In this document: positions 58,767 through 64,000 of the stretch, piece by piece
How the letters are laid out: every line of letters begins with the position of its first letter
Position numbering within the stretch: the first letter of the stretch is position 1
Assembly: GCA_013146195.2 (NCBI GenBank)
Contig: CM028377.1
Location: 35,469,632-35,533,631, forward strand
Direction: 5' to 3'
From: Codonopsis lanceolata
Lineage: Eukaryota > Streptophyta > Magnoliopsida > Asterales > Campanulaceae
Length of the DNA stretch: 64,000 nucleotides
Program-made: the position numbers and the translations under genes
Notes under the pieces: model-generated
Databases searched by the model: none
Seen by the model: the letters and a program-made list of their open reading frames with translations, nothing else
Told to the model about the DNA's origin: nothing

Positions 58767-60599
58767 GTAAGTTACTCTTCTTCATTTTAGTTCTCATTGA
58801 CCCTAAGGAAACAAAGTTTATGATGTGTGAGGTCAATGAGGACACATAATTGCTTCCTATGCTTTCCATTTGAAATTTTAAATGTATGATTTTGCTAGGA
58901 GCATGTCTAGGTGAATTTCTTGCCTTTGGGAGTTTAAATTACTCTTTTATCATGTTAATTGAGGTCTTGAACATGTTAGAAATATGTAGTATGTTTGTTG
59001 ATGAAAGTGATATTATTTGGGAATGCCCTAAATTATGCCTATGTGGTATGTGTGAAAATTGTTATGTGTTGTATCCTCAATATTGGACTACATGAGGAAC
59101 ATGAATTACATTAAATTGTCTTGGGTGAAATTATACCCTTGTTGAACCTTAGAAGTTGACCTAGGTTGGGTTATGAAGCATATAGCTTCAATTTTCCCCA
59201 AAATTGGGAATTTAGAGAAAGACTCAACTGAGTCGACTCTAGGGAAGAATTGAACATGTTAACTCTAATTTCAATCCCTACGAAGTTTGAACACCGCTTG
59301 ATTTGGTTTACTCAAGTATGAGTTTGGTTTAATTGATTATAACAAGTTGTTATGAAAGATTGGTTTTGTGCAATTAATTGCCTTGATATGTTTTCTGGTA
59401 GAGATTAACCCCTACTTGGTTGGTCGAGTTCGCTCTTGTCGAATTCGGTCCTTAATTGGTTTAAGTCAAGTAAATATCTACTTGTGCATTGCATTGAGTC
59501 CAGCTGGCATAATTTGGTTTGTTTATTGAGTCAAGGTGGGACGATGCATCGCCTTCACGAATTATGGGATTCGTGCTTGCTATGGATCGCCGCACCTGGG
59601 ACTTCACACACCCCTCCACTGTGGGCCGCAGTGGGGAAGTAGCCCCTTTGCCGTGACGCTAAGTGCCGCATTGGCTTGCTATTGAGATCGAGTAGGTTCT
59701 CGACGATGAGTCGATGAATTCACATAACATCGATGGCACGAACTAGTAACAGAATTGTATTGCAGGAGCTACGAAGCGGCCGTGACTATCATATCCTACT
59801 TGTATGATTTACTTTACGCACTTATGTGAATAAGGTGCTAAGTGTTAAATGATGATAATATGCCATAATTGTGATAAATGTCATGCTATAACATGAACAT
59901 GCATATTTTGGTAACTTACTAAGTCTTTCGACTTACCCTATTTGTTTGCTTTGTTTTCCTTAGATCAAAGCCGAGGAGACGCCCCACGCTAGATTCACGA
60001 TTCGCTTGGACGCTAGAGCGAGGTTGCTCTTTTGGACTTTAACTGATTAATCTTTTATTTTGGAAAGGACGTTGGGAAGCAAGTCATGTAGACTTGGCTT
60101 GGGGTTTTGTTGTTGTAGTAACTTAAATATTTGATACTTGTAATCTTTTGGTATGCCGACTTATATGTCGAGCTTGTTCATATGTGTATGGTTCATCACA
60201 GTTTCTTCCGCTAAAGCTTGTTTAAAGTATTATTATTGTTGTTGTCTCCTGCATGTTGTGGCCGCTGAGGTTTTATAAGCATGTGTTAATTGTAGGAGTA
60301 GTTGTTGTTCCTACCGTAACGCCGCCGATGACTTGTTTAAATTAGGTTGTTTTTCCCGCCAAGTGTAGCCGAAGTTGTTATTCGTATGCAATGTTGCGCC
60401 ACATGAATTTCGTAAATCCTACTTGTGCATGCTTGTGTGTTTAACTTGATTATTTGGACGGCGCGATTCGATCTCGCATTGGGGTCCGGTCGGCCGTCAC
60501 GCTTGGTATCGAGCTATAGTTAGCCGGCCAGATAGGTTCCATGGCCTAGGTGGGTTGGTTATTTGTGTGATGATTCTAACGCCGAGTGAATTCTTGTAG
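58767..60599 (+). other. Predicted leader intron of the chromovirus
   Basis: Donor AAGCTAG/GTAAGT at 58766/58767; acceptor ATTCTTGTAG ends at 60599, six bases before the gag ATG at 60606. A TTCTAAC branch-site-like motif precedes it. The layout is the same as in the gag-only element, enclosing hairpins and primer site. Confidence 0.55.
59543..59634 (+). promoter_or_regulatory. Conserved two-hairpin block (chromovirus LTR)
   Basis: Outer arms GATGCATCGC/GCTATGGATC (8 of 10). Inner stem CACGAATT/GATTCGTG around ATGG. Hairpin 2 is CCACTG (59616-59621), loop TGGGCCG, CAGTGG (59629-59634). Confidence 0.6.
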
Positions 60600-60605
60600 G
60601 GTTCG

Positions 60606-61690
60606 ATGGATAATCCTAGGAATGGAAATGGCCGCGCGTAGAGGTAGGCCCAGAGAGGTCCCACGAGGTTGAGGTACCGCCGCAGTAATCCGGTGGGTCC
60701 GGATATGGCGTAGTTACACCGTAGGTTGATGGCTTTTCTCGGCGTGGGCAGCCGTGGAGGTCAAGCCGGGGAGTACCACCACCACCTCGACAGAGGAAGT
60801 TGCACCACCACCGAGACCGAGGACTGACAACACTCTCCTAGAGAGATTCCTTAAGTTGAAGCCTAGTGCATTTCTTGGGGAGCCAAACCCGAGGGAGGCT
60901 GAGTTGTGGATGGAAGAGATGATCAAAATCTTATCTATGTTGGAGTGTACTGATGAGGAGAAAGTCAGACTAGCGACGTTTAAGTTTAAGGGAGCCGCCG
61001 AACATTGGTGGAATGTATTGAAGGAAAGTTGGGAGATGCAACAAGTCCCTATCACTGGGCTAATTTTCAGAGGGAATTTAAGGAGGAATACGTACCGGAT
61101 GTGGTTCGCAACCAAAGGGAGAAAGAATTCTATAATCTTGAGCAAGGTACCATGACTGTGGCGGAGTATTCTGCGAAGTTCACCGAGCGGAGCCGTTATT
61201 GCACGTTTTGGTTCCTACGGAGGCTCGGAGAACACATAAGTTTGTTAAAGGGTTGAGGACTGAATTTAGGAAGCGTATTCTAGCACTTAAGCTCACCGAC
61301 ATCTGACCGCAGCTTGATAGAGCTTATGAGGTTGAGCAAGATATTGAGGAGCACCGAGTCAAGAGTAATTCGGTAATGCACGCACATGTGCTACTCGTAA
61401 CACTAATCGTGAAATAATTCAGTAGCGTAAGGGGATACCAAGGAAACCGGATAGGAGAGGTGGAGGCCAAGGTAGGCCACAGTGGAAGGTGGCAACAACA
61501 CTTCTTCTACTCAAAGCAAGGGTCTCGCAATGAGACTATGATTTGTTGCTCTCGCCGTAAGTCCGGGCACACACCGATAGGTGCCGGGGCAAAGACTGGA
61601 AGTGTTTCATTTGTGGAGATGGGACTCATGTGAGGAAGAGATTGTCCCAAATATAAGGCCAATCACCGTGGCGCCAGCAGCCTGGGGCTA
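60606..61690 (+). pseudogene. Chromovirus gag, copy 2 (frame-broken)
   Basis: The best-preserved stretch is 60754-61155: FLKLKPSAFLGEPNPREAELWMEEMIKILSMLECTDEE, then LATFKFKGAAEHWWNVLKESW. A one-base slip moves the continuation (REKEFYNLEQGTMTVAEYSAKF) to the frame of 61005-61256. The zinc knuckle is at about 61603-61650 (CFICGDGTHVRK). It has fewer breaks than copy 1 but is not open. Confidence 0.82.
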
Positions 61691-63489
61691 AGAGAGATGT
61701 GGATGGTAAACCGAAGGTTCGGTCGTGTTTGCGCTTGATCGCGCGAGGTTCGTGGGTCTACGGCAGATAGGAGGTACTCTTTCTATATTTGATCATAAGG
61801 CTCGAATTCTCATAGATCCGTGGTCTTCGTGATTCTTATGTTGCTTCGCACTTTGTTGAGAATCTTTGCGTATTGCCTCAATCTTTGCCATACTTGCTTG
61901 AAGTGTCTACCCCGCCGGGGAATATATGCTCGCCTCAAGTGTTTAGATCTTGTGATGTTTTGGTGGGTGACCACACTTTGCATGCGGACTTGGTAGTTCT
62001 CCCTATACGTGATTTTGATGTGATTCTTGGCATGGACCGGTTATGTGCTTATCATGCTATAGTTGACCGCCATAGGAAGAGGGTTACTTTTTATATGCCG
62101 GTGTGCCCGAATTTACTTTTGTGGGTGATCAAGCCGCCGAGTGACTTGCATTTCATTTCTCGCACTAAGGGCTAGAAAATTGTTGTCTCAAGGGTGTACG
62201 GGTTATCTTGCCTCGTTGTTGATAAGAAGAGGTCTTCGCCGAATTTAGAGGAGGTTCCTGTAGTATGTGAGTTTCCCGATGTGTTTTCTACCGATCATGC
62301 TATGCCGCCCGATAGAGAACTAGAGTTTTGTATTGAGCTTATTCCGGGACTTCACCGATTTCTAAGGCAATCAGATAGGATGGCGCCTGAGCTTAGAGAG
62401 AGAGTTGAAAACTGTGAACTCCTAGAGATTGGTTTTATTAAACCAAGTGTGTCGCCTGGGGCGCACCGGTCCTATTTGTGAGGAAGAAAGATGGGAGTTT
62501 GCGGTTATGCATAGATTATCGCGAATTGAATAAGGTGACCATTAAGAATAAGTATCCTCTACCCCACATTGATGATCTTTTGACCAATTGCAAGGGTCTA
62601 TCGCCTATTCTAAGCTTGATTTGCGATGGGGTTACTATCAATTGAAGGTTAGAGAGGAAGACATTCCAAGACAGCACTAGATATGGGCACTTTGAATTCG
62701 TGGTGATGCCGCTTGTTGACGAATGCACCAATGGGTATTTATGGACTTGATGAACCGTGTCTTTCATAGTTATCTTGATTGTTTCGTGGTAGTCTTCATT
62801 GATGATATCTTAGTGTATTCGAAATCTCTGAGGAGCATGAGAAACACTTCGAGGATTGTCTTGTCTATTCTTCTGAGAAACAGCTTTTATGCGAAGTTTA
62901 GTAAATGTGCCTTTTGGCTTGAGGAAGTGTCCTTTTGGGGCATATCATTTCTAGCGCCGAGTAGCCGTTGATCCTTCTAAGGTTGAAGCGGTGACGAATT
63001 GGAAGAGACCTAGTTCGGTTACCGAGGTTCGGAGTTTCTTGGGTCTAGCGGGTTATTACCGAAGATTTATTGAGGGATTTTCTAGGATCGTGACTCCTAT
63101 GACGAAATTGACGCAAAAGAATGTGCCTTTTGTTTGGAGCGAGAAATGTGAAGTTAGTTTCCAAGAGCTTAAGAGTCGGTTGACATCGGCACCTATTTTG
63201 GCTTTGCCTAGTGGAGGAGATAATTTCGTGATATATAGTGATGCTTCTAAGGAAGGTTTGGGTTGTGTGTTGATGCATGGTAGAGTTATCGCCTATGCCG
63301 AGGAAGTTGTCTATTCACGAGCGTAATTACCCGACACACGATATGGAGTTGGCTGCGATTATTTTCGCGTTGCATAAGTGGAAACACTACTTGTATGGGT
63401 CTAAGTTTGAGATTTTTACCGATCATAAAAGTTTGAAGTACTTGTTTTCCCAAAAGGAGTTGAACATGAGACAAAGAAGATGGATGGAA
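61691..63489 (+). pseudogene. Chromovirus protease, reverse transcriptase and RNase H, copy 2, truncated
   Basis: The open stretch 61873-62175 holds LEVSTPPGNICSPQVFRSCDVLVGD and VILGMDRLCAYHAIVDRH. The reverse transcriptase catalytic FIDD is at 62795-62806. 62991-63326 is an intact run from the end of the reverse transcriptase into RNase H (FLGLAGYYRRFIEGF, IYSDASKEGLG). The sequence stops abruptly at RRWME (63489) and joins unrelated repeat DNA; integrase, chromodomain and 3' LTR are missing. Confidence 0.85.
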
Positions 63490-63499
63490 TAAGGTATTT

Positions 63500-63604
63500 T
63501 GGAATAGTTATTTTGGGACATTCCAAAATGAAAATGGAATAGTTATTTTGGGACATTCCAAAATGAAAATGGAATAGTTATTTTGGGACATTCCAAAATG
63601 AAAT
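63500..63604 (+). repeat. 35 bp tandem repeat, three copies, with internal palindrome
   Basis: The unit is TGGAATAGTTATTTTGGGAC then ATTCCAAAATGAAAA, at 63500, 63535 and 63570. Each unit carries TTTTGGAAT and ATTCCAAAA as inverted copies across the unit border. A single related unit is at 7653-7690. Confidence 0.9.
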
Positions 63605-64000
63605 AAGGTACACTTTTAGAGGCCAAAATACAAAGGATGAATTACCCAAATCGTCCCTGTACTTTACCACTTTTTTCAATGTCGTCCTTGTAAAAAAATC
63701 GAATCTTATTAGCCCCTGCACAAAAACATTTGATGGAAATCGTCCTTTCGTCCATTTTTGTTATTTTTTTCCGTTAAGTCAACACGCGCGCATCTCATGT
63801 GATATAGGCTAGGGATAAAATAGTCATTATTTAAGAAGGTGCGGGGACCATTTCTCTGACAACATCATCTTCTTCCTCTCCAACTCCTATTTACATCATC
63901 TTCATATAGGATCCATCATACCTTCCATTTCCAACCTCCTTGACTCCACGACTTGATTCTCAACTCCAACCAACTCACTGGTAAAATCCCTTCTAAATCT
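63605..64000. other. Unclassified repeat DNA at the right edge
   Basis: AATAAGGTACACTTTT and what follows match the repeat at 7690-7715. Then comes DNA of the degenerate intergenic-repeat type (TCGTCCCTGTACTTTACC .. TCCGTTAAGTCAACACG). No reading frame is supported, and any element would extend past the window. Confidence 0.45.

Larger units (their letters stand above)
57661..60500 (+). repeat. Chromovirus LTR, about 2.84 kb, shared by both internal regions
   Basis: Starts TGTAACGCCCC and ends at GGTCGGCCGTCAC, one base short of the usual CA end. It contains the GC-rich palindrome pairs (58192-58205 and 58282-58295), TATA (58529-58536), GA run, splice donor (58766/58767) and hairpin block (59543-59634). 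From about 58040 on it aligns with the gag-only LTR family. Confidence 0.88.
52548..63489 (+). mobile_element. Ty3/gypsy chromovirus (Tekay/Del-like) in LTR-internal-LTR-internal order
   Basis: A partial 5' LTR (52548-53007) is followed by a full internal region (53008-57660), an LTR (57661-60500) and a second, truncated internal region (60501-63489). The two internal regions are near-identical and share several apparent frame-breaking deletions. Reverse transcriptase and RNase H precede integrase, as in Ty3/gypsy, and a chromodomain follows the integrase GPF motif, which defines chromoviruses. This is the only element in the window with its own enzymes, although all are frame-broken as read. 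Confidence 0.88.

Overview
This is plant nuclear DNA, almost certainly from a eudicot. It has plant-type retrotransposons primed from initiator-tRNA-Met sites, a plant L1 LINE with a C-terminal RNase H, tRNA-derived SINEs, and one intron-containing host gene. Nearly all of the 64 kb is nested transposable elements. One host gene is supported: a two-exon, secreted, cysteine-rich protein of the TPD1-like family at 15134-16073.

Layout. 1-7131: a minus-strand, non-coding LTR element (element A) with 4.4 kb LTRs; its far LTR runs off the left edge. 7132-15085: AT-rich intergenic DNA with a 1.5 kb inverted-repeat (Pack-MULE-like) element, a 1 kb direct duplication separated by an LTR fragment that carries a hAT-like MITE, and a 457 bp tandem duplication. 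15134-16073: the TPD1-like gene, with a 100 bp SINE in its intron. 16689-36531: one full-length LINE (about 5.8 kb once insertions are removed, 17 bp target duplication), split by a 10 kb gag-only LTR element at 18263-28323 (TSD GAGCA) and by a 4 kb solo LTR at 30478-34478 (TSD ATGAA). 36649-40310: the 3' half of a minus-strand Copia element with a SINE in its 3' non-coding region. 40311-52447: a second gag-only-type element (minus strand, coding region decayed) inserted into the Copia; its 3' LTR holds a further 3.85 kb solo LTR (40850-44700). 52448-52547: a 100-N gap. 52548-63489: a Ty3/gypsy chromovirus (Tekay/Del-like, with chromodomain) in an LTR-internal-LTR-internal order, rich in small indels. 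63490-64000: a 35 bp tandem repeat and unclassified repeat DNA.

How the parts relate. All the large-LTR elements look like one extended group. They share LTR ends (TGTAA.. to ..GTCGTYACA), the same tRNA-Met primer site and purine tract, and common LTR blocks. The chromovirus encodes the enzymes; the gag-only and empty elements would need a partner of that kind. The LTRs have two properties I consider the best leads here. First, a conserved two-hairpin block whose second loop always contains self-complementary GGCC and whose stems show compensatory changes between families, resembling a retroviral dimer-initiation kissing loop. Second, a strong splice donor in the LTR paired with a splice acceptor just before the gag start, predicting a 1.8-2.6 kb leader intron that contains both the hairpins and the primer site. 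Unspliced RNA would then be the genome and spliced RNA the Gag message.

Limits: boundaries come from reading repeats and target duplications by eye. No alignment or database search was run. The 50.4-63.5 kb part may contain sequencing error.
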